DNA from: Streptomyces sp. TRM49041
Lineage (GTDB): Bacteria; Actinomycetota; Actinomycetes; Streptomycetales; Streptomycetaceae
Length of the DNA: 64,000 nucleotides
Reading direction: 5' to 3'
NCBI RefSeq assembly: GCF_008271805.1
Contig: NZ_VSRY01000159.1
Span: 1-64,000 of the forward strand
Part shown: positions 44,673 through 54,000 of the stretch, piece by piece
Layout: each line of letters starts with the position of its first letter
How positions within the stretch are numbered: the first letter of the stretch is position 1
Translations under genes and position numbers: made by a program
Notes under the pieces: model-generated
Seen by the model: the letters and a program-made list of their open reading frames with translations, nothing else
What the model was told of the DNA's origin: nothing
The model's database searches: none

Positions 44673-45080
44673 CTAGACGGCGGCGGCGACCTGGCGCGAG
44701 CGGCGCAGCCACAGCATGCCGGTCACCGGAAGCAGGACCGGGATGAAGATGTAGCCGTAGCCGAACTTCGACCAGACCGTGGTGTCGGGGAAGGCCGCCG
44801 GGTCAAGCACCGTCCATGTGCCGACGGTCAGCACGCCGACCAGCTCGGCGGCGCAGCACACCAGCGCCGCCTTGCGGGCGGTCTCCCCGCCCCGTACGAG
44901 CGTGTACGTGATGAAGACGTAGACGACGGCGGCGACCGCCGACAGGCCGTACGCCAGCGGAGCGCGGTCGAACTCGGTGGCGATCTGGTACGCGGAGCGC
45001 GAGACGGCGCCGACCGACATCACCCCGTACAGCCACACCAGCAGCATGCCGGGTCCTTTGACCAGGCGGTTCGTGGTCAT
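44673..45080 (-). CDS. Small membrane protein, second of a pair
   Basis: 135 residues with four hydrophobic helices: MLLVWLYGVMSVGAVSRSAY, YGLSAVAAVVYVFITYTLV, ALVCCAAELVGVLTVGTWTV and YIFIPVLLPVTGMLWL. The C-terminus ends in RRSRQVAAAV. Homologues are common in Streptomyces without known function. The upstream small membrane gene ends one base before its ATG, so the two form an operon. Confidence 0.82.
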   Translation of the reverse strand: MTTNRLVKGPGMLLVWLYGVMSVGAVSRSAYQIATEFDRAPLAYGLSAVAAVVYVFITYTLVRGGETARKAALVCCAAELVGVLTVGTWTVLDPAAFPDTTVWSKFGYGYIFIPVLLPVTGMLWLRRSRQVAAAV

Positions 45081-45081
45081 C

Positions 45082-45444
45082 TCAGCCCTTCCACCAGATG
45101 TCGTGGAGACGCACCTCCAGCACCGCCAGCACGACCGCGCCGGCCGCGACGGTCGCCGAACCCCACCGGCTCCGCTCCACCAGCGACATGAACCCCGCCG
45201 CCGGCACCGCCAAGAGCGCCCCCAGCAGATACGCCACGAAGATCGCCGTACCCTCGTCGGCCCGGTCGCCCTGCGCCAGCCGCACCACACCGACCACCAG
45301 CTGGGCCAGAGCCAGCAAGGTCACCACGGCCATGCCGATGAAGTGCCAGTCCTTCGTGGGCTGGTCCCGGGACGCGGCGAAACCGCACCACGCGGCCAGG
45401 GCCAGCGCGGCGACGGACACCGTGAGGGTCAGGGCGGTGAGCAT
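45082..45444 (-). CDS. Small membrane protein, first of a pair
   Basis: 120 residues with four hydrophobic helices (LTALTLTVSVAALALAAWC, IGMAVVTLLALAQLVVGVV, AIFVAYLLGALLAVPAAGF, ATVAAGAVVLAVLEV). No known domain. TAGTCT on the minus strand ends six bases before the ATG and there is no ribosome-binding site, so a leaderless mRNA is likely. Confidence 0.8.
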   Translation of the reverse strand: MLTALTLTVSVAALALAAWCGFAASRDQPTKDWHFIGMAVVTLLALAQLVVGVVRLAQGDRADEGTAIFVAYLLGALLAVPAAGFMSLVERSRWGSATVAAGAVVLAVLEVRLHDIWWKG

Positions 45445-45450
45445 GCGCCG

Positions 45451-45456
45451 AGACTA
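45451..45456 (-). promoter_or_regulatory. -10 box TAGTCT giving a probable leaderless mRNA
   Basis: On the minus strand TAGTCT is separated by six bases from the ATG at 45444. A -35 is not obvious. Confidence 0.35.
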
Positions 45457-45707
45457 TTACGGACGAAAACGCCCGCTGCGGCCGCCCCCGCACAGCACGT
45501 GGTCTTGACCACAGCTCGCCCCGCCGCCCGGTGCGCGGTCCGGCGCCCCGGCGTCGGCCGTCGTGCCGTATCCGCGCAGGCCGGCACCGGAGAATCGGAG
45601 GTCCCGGCGGGTTCCGGACCTTCCGGGCCGTCCGTATGCCGCAGCGCAAGCGTCCGCTATGCGGACATCCGTGATCGATCAACGACGGATTCTGCTTTAC
45701 TGCAGCC

Positions 45708-45794
45708 ATGACCACGACGAGCAGCCGCACCCTTGCGACCGAGGCGATGACGACGCCCGGTGCTCGTTGTATGTGTCGAATGCGCGCCTTCTAG
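45708..45794 (+). CDS. Cys/Met-containing leader peptide upstream of metNIQ
   Basis: A 28-residue open frame from ATG 45708 to TAG 45794. It starts MTTTSSRTLATEAMTTPGAR and ends CMCRMRAF. The tail packs two Cys and two Met codons into seven positions just before the stop, in a frame otherwise of simple composition. It begins about 200-290 bases before metN in the same direction. Short Cys- or Met-rich leader ORFs control sulphur genes in actinobacteria by ribosome stalling, so this is a candidate attenuator peptide for methionine uptake. TTTACT six bases upstream may be its -10. Confidence 0.5.
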   Translation: MTTTSSRTLATEAMTTPGARCMCRMRAF

Positions 45795-45996
45795 AGGGCC
45801 CCTGACCGAGCCTCGCGCCCCGAAGCGAGACCCGACAGCCGAGCAGTCGGCCGCGTCCGCGTGTGAAGGAACCCGCCGGACCGCGCCTGCCCCGCGCACA
45901 CGCCTCCCACCGGCAGCTGTGCCGCGCGTCGGAATTGACGAATGCCCCGTGCCCGGCGGACACCGCGCCGCGCACTCGACAGTGACGGAAACCCCA
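45795..45996 (+). promoter_or_regulatory. metN leader between the small ORF and metN
   Basis: About 200 bases with several possible stems (CTCGC/GCGAG near 45812-45829; GCCGA/TCGGC near 45838-45851). There is no T-run typical of an intrinsic terminator and no riboswitch I can recognise by eye. If the leader peptide acts, the switch must lie here. Confidence 0.3.
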
Positions 45997-47034
45997 GTGA
46001 TCACCACCAAGGGCCTGACCAAGGTCTACGAGTCGCGCGGCCGCCAGGTCACCGCTCTGGACGGCGTCGACCTGCACGTCCGCGAAGGGGAGGTGTTCGG
46101 CGTCATCGGCCAGAGCGGCGCCGGCAAGTCCTCCCTGATCCGCTGCGTCAACCTCCTGGAGCGCCCCACCTCCGGGACCGTGACGGTCGACGGCACCGAC
46201 CTCACCGCCCTCGCCGGCCGCGGCCGCCGCGCCGGGAAGGACCTGCGCCGCGCCCGCAGCCGCATCGGCATGGTCTTCCAGCACTTCAACCTGCTGTCCT
46301 CGCGCACCGTCCAGGACAACATCGAACTGCCGCTCGAGATCCTCGGCGTCTCCGGCGCCGACCGCGCCCGCCGCGCCCTCGAACTCCTCGACCTCGTCGG
46401 CCTCGCCGACAAGGCCCGGACCTACCCGGGCCAGCTCTCCGGCGGTCAGAAGCAGCGCGTCGGTATCGCCCGCGCCCTCGCCGGCAACCCCAAGGTGCTG
46501 CTCTCCGACGAGGCCACCAGCGCCCTCGACCCGGAGACCACCCGCTCCATCCTCCAACTGCTGCGCGACCTCAACCGGCAACTCGGCCTGACCGTCCTCC
46601 TCATCACGCACGAGATGGACGTCGTGAAGACGATCTGCGACTCCGCCGCCCTCATGAAGAAGGGCCGCGTCGTCGAGTCCGGCACCGTCGCCGAACTGCT
46701 CGCCACCCCCGGCTCCGAACTGGCCGGTGAACTCTTCCCGGTGAGCGGCCAGGCCACCGGCCCCGACCGCACCGTCGTCGATGTCACCTTCCACGGCGAG
46801 GCCGCGACCCAGCCCGTCGTCTCCCAGTTGGCCCGCACCTACAACATCGACATATCGATCCTCGGCGCCGCCATGGACACCGTCGGCGGCAGGCAGATCG
46901 GACGTATGCGCATCGAACTCCCCGGCCGGTACGAGGAGAACGTCGTCCCCGTCGGCTTCCTCCGCGAACAGGGCCTCCAGGTCGACGTCGTCGACGCCCC
47001 TCAGTCCCTCCTCGCCAAGGACGGTGCCCGGTGA
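45997..47034 (+). CDS. metN: Methionine ABC transporter, ATP-binding subunit
   Basis: 345 residues. The ABC module has Walker A GVIGQSGAGKSSLIRCVNLL, the signature LSGGQKQRVGIARAL and Walker B VLLSDEATSALDP. The C-terminal NIL domain (about residues 265-340, VVDVTFHGEAATQPVVSQLA) binds methionine and inhibits the pump when methionine is plentiful. Family similarity begins at ITTKGLTKVYESRG. GTG 45997 is preferred (GGAA six bases upstream); GTG 45982 is possible. Its stop overlaps metI (GTGA). Confidence 0.93.
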   Translation: MITTKGLTKVYESRGRQVTALDGVDLHVREGEVFGVIGQSGAGKSSLIRCVNLLERPTSGTVTVDGTDLTALAGRGRRAGKDLRRARSRIGMVFQHFNLLSSRTVQDNIELPLEILGVSGADRARRALELLDLVGLADKARTYPGQLSGGQKQRVGIARALAGNPKVLLSDEATSALDPETTRSILQLLRDLNRQLGLTVLLITHEMDVVKTICDSAALMKKGRVVESGTVAELLATPGSELAGELFPVSGQATGPDRTVVDVTFHGEAATQPVVSQLARTYNIDISILGAAMDTVGGRQIGRMRIELPGRYEENVVPVGFLREQGLQVDVVDAPQSLLAKDGAR

Positions 47035-47702
47035 CCTGGAACGAGATGCAGCCCCTGCTCGGCCAGGGCACCGTCGACACCCTCTACATGGTCCTGTGGG
47101 CCACCGTCGTCTCCGTACTCGGCGGACTGCCCCTCGGCCTCCTGCTCGTCCTCACCGACAAGGGCGGTCTGCTGCGGAACACCGCCGTCAACAAGGCCGT
47201 CGGCGTCCTCGTGAACATCGGCCGCTCACTGCCGTTCATCATTCTGCTGATCGCGCTGATCCCGTTCACGAAGCTGGTCGTCGGCACCTTCATCGGCCCC
47301 ACAGCGATGATCGTCCCCCTCGCCATCGGCGCCATCCCGTTCTTCGCGCGCCTCGTCGAGACCGCCGTCCGCGAGGTCGACCACGGCCTGGTGGAAGCGG
47401 TCCAGTCCATGGGCGGCTCCATCCCCACCATCATCCGCAAGGTGCTCCTGCCGCAGGCCCTGCCGTCCCTGGTCTCCGCCGTCACCACCACCGTCATCGT
47501 CCTCATCGGCTACTCCGCGATGGCCGGCGCGGTCGGCGGCGAAGGACTCGGCTCCAAGGCCATCACCTACGGCTACCAGCGGTTCGACACCACCTTCATG
47601 CTCGTCACGATCGTGATCCTCATCGTGATCGTGTCCGTCGTCCAGCTGATCGGCGACGGCGTCGTACGGCTCCTCGCCCGACGCGGCCGCACAGCGTCCT
47701 GA
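47031..47702 (+). CDS. metI: Methionine ABC transporter, permease subunit
   Basis: 223 residues with five to six membrane helices. The EAA loop that contacts MetN is EAVQSMGGSIPTIIRKVLLP. SLPFIILLIALIPFTKLVVG and VIVLIGYSAMAGAVGGEGLG are typical MetI segments. Translationally coupled to metN. Length is normal. Confidence 0.93.
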   Translation: MTWNEMQPLLGQGTVDTLYMVLWATVVSVLGGLPLGLLLVLTDKGGLLRNTAVNKAVGVLVNIGRSLPFIILLIALIPFTKLVVGTFIGPTAMIVPLAIGAIPFFARLVETAVREVDHGLVEAVQSMGGSIPTIIRKVLLPQALPSLVSAVTTTVIVLIGYSAMAGAVGGEGLGSKAITYGYQRFDTTFMLVTIVILIVIVSVVQLIGDGVVRLLARRGRTAS

Positions 47703-47810
47703 CCCGACGGACGCACCCCGACTTCGCGCGACCACACAGCTCGCGACCGAAGAAGAAGCCCGCACTCCTTGTCCGGGCGTCATCCGCACCACCAGAAAGA
47801 GGCACTCTTC

Positions 47811-48665
47811 GTGCGTAACGACATCAAGACCATCGCCGCCTTCACCGGCATCACCGCGCTCGCCCTCGGCCTCACCGCCTGCGGCACCGCCTCCGACCCG
47901 GCCACCGCCGACTCGGGCACCGCCGACGCGTCCAAGCCGCTCGTCGTCGCCGCGTCCCCGACGCCGCACGCCGACATCCTCACCTACGTCAAGGACAACC
48001 TCGCCGAGAAGGCCGGCCTCAAGCTGGAGATCAAGGAGTTCACCGACTACGTCCTGCCGAACACCGCCACCCAGCAGGGCCAGGTCGACGCCAACTACTT
48101 CCAGCACAAGCCGTACCTGGACGACTTCAACAAGAAGAACAGCACCACCATCGTCCCCGTGGTGAACGTCCACCTCGAACCGCTCGGCCTCTACTCCCAG
48201 AAGCTCAAGTCCCTCAAGGACATCAAGCCGGGCCAGACCGTCGCCGTCCCCAACGACACCACCAACGGGGGCCGCGCGCTCAAGCTCCTCGCCGACAACG
48301 GCCTGATCGCCCTCAAGGACGGCGTCGGCGCCGATGCCAGGCTCTCCGACATCACGGACAAGAAGGGCCTGGAGTTCAAGGAGCTGGAGGCCGCCACGGT
48401 TCCCCGCGCCCTGAGCGACGTCGACGCCGCCGTCATCAACGGCAACTACGCGATCGAGGCCGACCTCACCCCCGCCGAGGACGCCCTGGCCCTCGAGAAG
48501 TCCGAGGGCAATCCGTACGCCAACTTCCTCGCCGTCAAGGACGGAAAGCAGAAGGACCCGAGGGTCGTGAAGCTCGCCGAGCTCCTCAACTCGCCCGAGG
48601 TCGAGAAGTACATCGAGGACACCTACAACGGCTCCGTCATCCCCGCCTTCGGCGCGGCCAAGTAA
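47811..48665 (+). CDS. metQ: Methionine-binding lipoprotein MetQ
   Basis: 284 residues. A lipoprotein signal ends in the lipobox LTAC (Cys about 24), so the protein is anchored outside the membrane. The NlpA fold is evident: VVAASPTPHADILTYVKDNL, EFTDYVLPNTATQQGQVDAN, YFQHKPYLDDFN and AVPNDTTNGGRALKLLADNG. It delivers methionine to MetNI. The GTG start has AAAGAGG upstream. Lies 108 bases after metI, with a strong hairpin after it. Confidence 0.93.
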   Translation: MRNDIKTIAAFTGITALALGLTACGTASDPATADSGTADASKPLVVAASPTPHADILTYVKDNLAEKAGLKLEIKEFTDYVLPNTATQQGQVDANYFQHKPYLDDFNKKNSTTIVPVVNVHLEPLGLYSQKLKSLKDIKPGQTVAVPNDTTNGGRALKLLADNGLIALKDGVGADARLSDITDKKGLEFKELEAATVPRALSDVDAAVINGNYAIEADLTPAEDALALEKSEGNPYANFLAVKDGKQKDPRVVKLAELLNSPEVEKYIEDTYNGSVIPAFGAAK

Positions 48666-48678
48666 CAGCAGCCCCACA

Positions 48679-48714
48679 AAGGGCCCCGCGCACCACCCGG
48701 TGCACGGGGCCCTT
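48679..48714 (+). terminator. Hairpin terminator after metQ
   Basis: Arms 48679-48694 and 48699-48714 pair over 15 of 16 positions with an ACCC loop, 14 bases after the stop. Probable end of the metNIQ mRNA. Confidence 0.7.
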
Positions 48715-48807
48715 CCCGTCCCGCCATGCACGGCGGCCAGTTCATGCTGCATGCTGTCCGTTCACGACCTTCACCAACAGTCCCCGGCCCTTTGCATGGA
48801 GTTGCGC

Positions 48808-49443
48808 ATGACCACCACCTTTCCGGACATCTCCATCAGCACGGAACGGTTGGTGCTGCGCCCCTACGACGACATGGACATCCCGGCCCACACCGAGATG
48901 ATGAACGACGAGCTGACCGTCGCCTGGACCTCGGCCCCGCACCCCTACACCACGGCACACGCGGAGGACTGGGTGCGCAGGATCGCTCCTGCGGAACGCA
49001 CCGGCGGCCACGGCATCGCACTCGCCGTCACCGAGTTCCTCACCCAGCGCCTCGTCGGCACCGTCCATCTGCGCCAGACCGACTGGCGCGCCCGCTCCAC
49101 CGAGATCGCCTATGTCACCGCCCCCTGGGCCCGCGGCGAGGGCTACGCCACCGAATCCGTCCTCGCCGTCGCCCGCTGGCTCTTCCGCGAACAGCGCTTC
49201 GAACGCCTCGAGCTCCGCACCGCCGCGGGCAACACCGCGTCCCAGCAGGTCGCACAGAAGATCGGCTGCATCAGCGAAGGCGTCCTGCGCAACGCCTGGA
49301 TAGCCCGCGCCCAGACGGAGGACGGCGGCTGGACCGAGATCCGGACCGACCTGATCGTCTGGAGCCTCCTCCCCGAGGACTTCGAAGGCACCACCGACCA
49401 CTTCGCCGACGCCGGTTACCCCTCCTACAACGACTGGAACTGA
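48808..49443 (+). CDS. GNAT-family N-acetyltransferase (RimJ/RimL type)
   Basis: 211 residues. ISTERLVLRPYDDMDIPAHT is the usual RimJ/RimL opening, AYVTAPWARGEGYATESVLA is the acetyl-CoA motif A and NTASQQVAQKIGCISEGVLR is motif B. It may acetylate a ribosomal protein N-terminus or a small molecule. ATG 48808 is chosen because GGAG lies seven bases upstream; ATG 48796 is in frame. Confidence 0.88.
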   Translation: MTTTFPDISISTERLVLRPYDDMDIPAHTEMMNDELTVAWTSAPHPYTTAHAEDWVRRIAPAERTGGHGIALAVTEFLTQRLVGTVHLRQTDWRARSTEIAYVTAPWARGEGYATESVLAVARWLFREQRFERLELRTAAGNTASQQVAQKIGCISEGVLRNAWIARAQTEDGGWTEIRTDLIVWSLLPEDFEGTTDHFADAGYPSYNDWN

Positions 49444-49502
49444 CTCCGGCCACCTGCTGCCCGACGCAGGTTCCAGGTACGCTCGCACCAGCCCCGACCT
49501 GC

Positions 49503-49552
49503 ACCGACACCCCGTACCGACACCCCGTACCGACACCCCGTACCGACACCCC
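49503..49552 (+). repeat. 13-bp tandem repeat in the cobL 5' region
   Basis: ACCGACACCCCGT occurs three times in perfect tandem, plus 11 bases of a fourth copy, ending 15 bases before the cobL ATG. It lies in the 5' untranslated region and may vary in copy number. Confidence 0.75.
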
Positions 49553-49567
49553 AGGAGACAGACGAAG

Positions 49568-50770
49568 ATGGCCGACCGGGTCACGGTGATCGGATGGGAC
49601 GGCTCCCCGCTCACCGCAGCCGCGCGGTCCGCCCTCTCGGCCGCCACCCTCGTCGCCGGGGCCGCCCACCACCTCGCGCTGCCCGAGATCCCCGCCCAGG
49701 CCGAACGCATCCGCCTCGGCAGCGTCGACCTCGCCGCCCGCCGCATCGCCGCCCACCGTGGCACCGCCGTCGTCCTCGCCGACGGCGACCCCGGCTTCTT
49801 CGGCGTCGTCCGCACCCTCCGCGCCCCCCAGCACGGCCTCGAAGTCGAAGTCGTCCCCGCCGTCTCCTCCGTCGCCGCCGCCTTCGCCCGCGCCGGAATG
49901 CCCTGGGACGACGCCCGTGTCGTCGTCGCCCACACCCGGACGCTGCGCCGCGCCGTCAACGTCTGCCGCGCCCACCCCAAGGTCGCCGTCCTCACCTCCC
50001 CGGGCGCCGGACCCGCCGAACTCGCCCTCATGCTCGACGGCGTCCATCGCACCTTCGTCATCTGCGAGGCCCTGGGCACCGAGCGGGAACAGGTCACCGT
50101 CCTCACCTCCGACAAGGTCGCCGACCACACCTGGCGCAACCCCAACGTCGTCATCGTCATCGGCGGCTCCGCCACCCCCGGCAGCGGCTGGCTCATGGGC
50201 CCCGACCCCGGCCCCGCGCGCGGCTGGGGACTGCCCCCGGAGGCGTACGACGAGGAGCCCACCCACGCGACGGGCGAGGCCCCCGAGCTCCGTGCCGCCC
50301 AGCTGGCCCGCCTGGGCCCCCGCGTCGGCGACCTCGTGTGGGACATCGGCACCGGCTCCGGCGCCTTCGCCGCCGAGGCCGCCCGCTTCGGCGCCGCCGT
50401 CATCGCCGTGGACGCCGACCCGGCCGCCTGTGCCCGTGCGGAGGCGGCCGCCCGTCGCTTCGGCGTCCAGCTCCAGACCGTCACCGGCCGCGCCCCGTAC
50501 GTACTGGAACGTCTCCCCGAACCCGACGTCGTACGCGTCGGCGGCGGGGGAGCGCCCGTCGTGGCCGCCTGCGCGGACCGGCGCCCCGAACGGATCGTCG
50601 CGCACGCCGGCACCCGCGACGAGGCCGAGGCCGTCGGAGCGGCCCTCACCGCCGGCGGCTACACCGTCGAGTGCCGCCTCCTTCAGTCCGTCGACCTCGA
50701 CCCCGCCGCCTGGTCCGAACGCGACCGCTCGGTGGCCTTCCTCATCGCCGGACGCAGACCCGCCCCGTGA
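49568..50770 (+). CDS. cobL: Precorrin-6Y C5,15-methyltransferase (decarboxylating), CobL/CbiET
   Basis: 400 residues with two fused domains. The N-terminal CbiE-type tetrapyrrole methylase (about 1-200) has VTVIGWDGSPL, LADGDPGFFGVVRTL and VPAVSSVAAAFARAGMPWDD. The C-terminal CbiT-type Rossmann methyltransferase (about 235-395) has VWDIGTGSGAFAAEAARFGA for SAM. It methylates C5 and C15 and decarboxylates the C12 acetate during corrin ring synthesis. It is followed by the BluB-CobT fusion and the uroporphyrinogen methyltransferase, forming a partial B12 cluster. Confidence 0.93.
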   Translation: MADRVTVIGWDGSPLTAAARSALSAATLVAGAAHHLALPEIPAQAERIRLGSVDLAARRIAAHRGTAVVLADGDPGFFGVVRTLRAPQHGLEVEVVPAVSSVAAAFARAGMPWDDARVVVAHTRTLRRAVNVCRAHPKVAVLTSPGAGPAELALMLDGVHRTFVICEALGTEREQVTVLTSDKVADHTWRNPNVVIVIGGSATPGSGWLMGPDPGPARGWGLPPEAYDEEPTHATGEAPELRAAQLARLGPRVGDLVWDIGTGSGAFAAEAARFGAAVIAVDADPAACARAEAAARRFGVQLQTVTGRAPYVLERLPEPDVVRVGGGGAPVVAACADRRPERIVAHAGTRDEAEAVGAALTAGGYTVECRLLQSVDLDPAAWSERDRSVAFLIAGRRPAP

Positions 50771-51068
50771 TCCTGTCGCTACAGAAGGACAGGTAGGCTG
50801 GCCGACCGTTCCACCACAGCCGGGCATTCGTTCGTCAATATCCGGAGAAGTGCCCCTCTTCGGGGTCATCACGTGGGAGAACGTGACAGGGGGGGACGCG
50901 CGACGTGGCGCAGTCCACAGCCGACCGTGGCGGAAGCCGCTGCCGCGGGGCCCGAAGGCGGAGAGAATGCTGCGTGTCCGCACGCCGTTCGTGCCGCGCG
51001 GCGCGCACGCTCGTTGTTGATGGCGGGCGGAAGTCTGAAGGAGCAGAACCGATGGGCGAGGGGTACGC

Positions 51069-54000
51069 ATGACTGACACCGGCCAGGTCCCGGGCGAGGG
51101 ACAGCCGGAGAACGCAGGCATGGTGGAGCAGCCGGGCATGCCCGCTCCGGGTGCGTACACCTTCCTCGACCCCTCCGAGAACACCGCCGACGACGATGAC
51201 CTTCTCCTGATGCCGGGCGCCCAGGGCGCCTGGACCGAGCCGCAGCCCGGCGTCCCGACGGCCCCGCCGGTGGCCGTACCGATGCCGCAGGCGGCCGCGC
51301 AGCCCGGGTACGATCCGTTCGCCCAGGAGGCCGCCGTCGCGTACGAGCCCGCCGTCCACGAGACCGGAGCGCACGAGACCGGAGCGCACGAGGCGGGCGG
51401 CCGGGACTCCGGCTCCGTCGACCTCGGGGCCGTACGGTTCCCTCAGTCGGCCGCCGGCCAGGCGCCGCAGCACGCGCGGCGCCCCCTCCACATGGGCCCG
51501 CCCATGCCCGAGAGCACGGGCGGCGTGGTGCGCTCGCTCGCCGACCGTGGGCCGGCGCCCATGCCGGTCCAGGGCCCGCCGACGACCGGCCCCGAGTACC
51601 TGGACGTCCCGCGCGAGGAGCCCGCCTCCGTACGGCCCGCACCGCAGACGGCCGAGGTCCCTCCACAGGGCGCGGAACCCTGGTCGCAGCAGTCACACGA
51701 GTCACAGCAGCCCCAGAATCCGCTTGCCGCCCCAGCAGAAACGGTCGTCCGGGACCCGGCGGCTCCGGCGCAGTTCGTGCCGGTGGAGGGCTCCGTCCCG
51801 ACCGCCCCGAACCTCGCCCCCACGCCGGGCAGCCCCGAGCCGGCCCAGGCGCCCGAACCCGCCCCGAGGGTTCCCGCCCCCCGCGACGGTGCCACGACGG
51901 AGCCCCAGGCCCCGCAGGCCCCGGAGGCCGGCGTCGACCAGGCGCAGCAGGTCCAGGCGGCTGTACAGCCGACGCCCCCGCAGGGCGTCCCGACCCCGGA
52001 GCAGGCCACCGTGGCTCCCGAACCGACCCCGGCCCCAGCCCAACCGACCCCAGCCCAGCCAGCCCCGGCCCAGCCGACGTCGGCCCAGCCGACGCCGACC
52101 CCGGCCCAGCCGACCCAGGCCCCCGAGCAGGCCGTCCCCGTTCCCGAGCAGGGCGCCCCCGCCCCGGCACAGGCGACGCCCGCCCATGGCGTCCCGGCCA
52201 CCGAGCCGACCCCCCAGGCCCCGGGCCAGGGCGTTCCGGCGCCAGAACAGGGCATCCCGGTCCCGCAGGCCGCGGCCGCCGAACAGACACCGACCGCTCC
52301 CGAGCAGGGCGCACCCGCCCCGGAGCAGGCCCCGGCCGCCGAGCAGGTCCCGGCCGCGCCCCAGCAGGAAGCGCCCGGCCCTGAGCGGGCCTCCGGTCCC
52401 GAGCAGGTGCTGCCCGCGCAGGAGCCGACCGTCGCCCCGGCGCCGGAGCCCACCACTCCCGAACAGATGACGCAGGTCCCGGGGCAGGCGGCTCCCGCGC
52501 CCGCGCAGGGGACGACGCCCGAGCCGGTCGCCCCCGCCGCCGAGCCGGTGGCCCAGGCGCGGGCCGTCCCCGTCGCCGGGCAGCCGGGCCCCGCCCCCGC
52601 GCAGACGACGCCCGCCCCGGAGCAGGCCGCCACCCCCGCGCAAGGCACGCCGGTCCAGGAACCGGCCCAGCCCGCGGCCGAGCCGACCGAGCAGGCGGGC
52701 CACACCGCGGACGCCCGGCCCGCCGAAGGCCCGGCGGACGGGACGGGTCCGGCCGAGGCGGCGCCCACCGACTCGGCACCCACTTCCGCCGCGCCCGCCG
52801 ACCAGGCCCAGGCCGGACAGGCACCCGTCGTCGCCGTGCCCACCGCAGCCGCGCCCGACGAGCAGACAGCCCCCGCCGAGCAGGCAACCGCCGCGGCTGC
52901 CGACGCCACCGCGCCCGTCGACCCGGCCGCCGGCGTCGCGCCGGCCGATCCCGCACCCGCCGAGCAGACCACCGCCGAGCAGGCAGCCACCGAGCAGGCA
53001 GCCGCCGACGCGGACCCCATCGCTGCCGCCGCCGACCCGGCGCTCGCCGAGCAGCCCCCCGCGGGCGCCGAGGCCGCGGCTGCCGAGGCTGCCGCGCTCA
53101 CCGCCCCGGCCCCCGCCCCCGAGGAGGCGCAGCCCGCAGACGGCTCCGACGCCGGCGCCCCGGCGCCCGGCTACGCGGACGACGAGCGTGAGGCGATCCT
53201 GCGGGTGATGCGGGAACGCCGCGACATCCGCAACGGCTTCCGCAGCGACCCGATCCCGCACGAGGTGCTCCTGCGCGTCCTGGAGGCGGCCCACACGGCG
53301 CCCTCCGTCGGCCACTCGCAGCCCTGGGACTTCGTCGTCATCCGCTCCGCCGAGACGCGCCGCAGCATGCACGAACTCGCGCAGCGCCAGCGCGAGGCGT
53401 ACGCCAATTCGCTGCCCAAGGGCCGGGCCAAGCAGTTCAAGGAACTGAAGATCGAGGCCATCCTCGACACTCCGGTGAACATCGTCGTCACCGCCGACCC
53501 GACCCGCGGCGGCCGCCACACCCTGGGCCGCCACACGCAGCCGCAGATGGCCCCGTACTCCTCCGCGCTCGCCGTCGAGAACCTCTGGCTCGCCGCCCGC
53601 GCCGAGGGCCTCGGCGTCGGCTGGGTCAGCTTCTTCGACGAGCGCGAGATGGTCCGCGTCCTCGGTCTGCCCGACCACCTCGAAGTGGTCGCGTACCTCT
53701 GCGTCGGCTACGTCGACGAGTTCCCCGACGAGCCCGAGCTGATGCAGGCGGGCTGGTCCAAGCGCCGCCCGCTGTCGTGGGTCGTCCACGAGGAGACGTA
53801 CGGCCGCCGCGCGCTGCCCGGCGAGGAGCCGCACGACCTCCTCCAGGAGACCGTCGCCAACATCCGGCCGCTGGACGCGAAGGCGCTCGGCGAGGCGTGG
53901 GAGCGCCAGAAGCGCATGACCAAGCCGGCCGGCGCCCTCGGCATGCTGGAGATCATCTCCGCCCAGCTCTCCGGCCTCTCCCGCACCTGCCCGCCCCCCG

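Noticed and set aside
49503..49552. Tandem repeat considered as a CRISPR array
   Set aside because: The 13-bp units are directly adjacent with no spacers, and there are no cas genes.
49444..49567. Possible cobalamin riboswitch before cobL
   Set aside because: The gap is only 124 bases, largely taken up by the tandem repeat, and I see no B12-box-like sequence.
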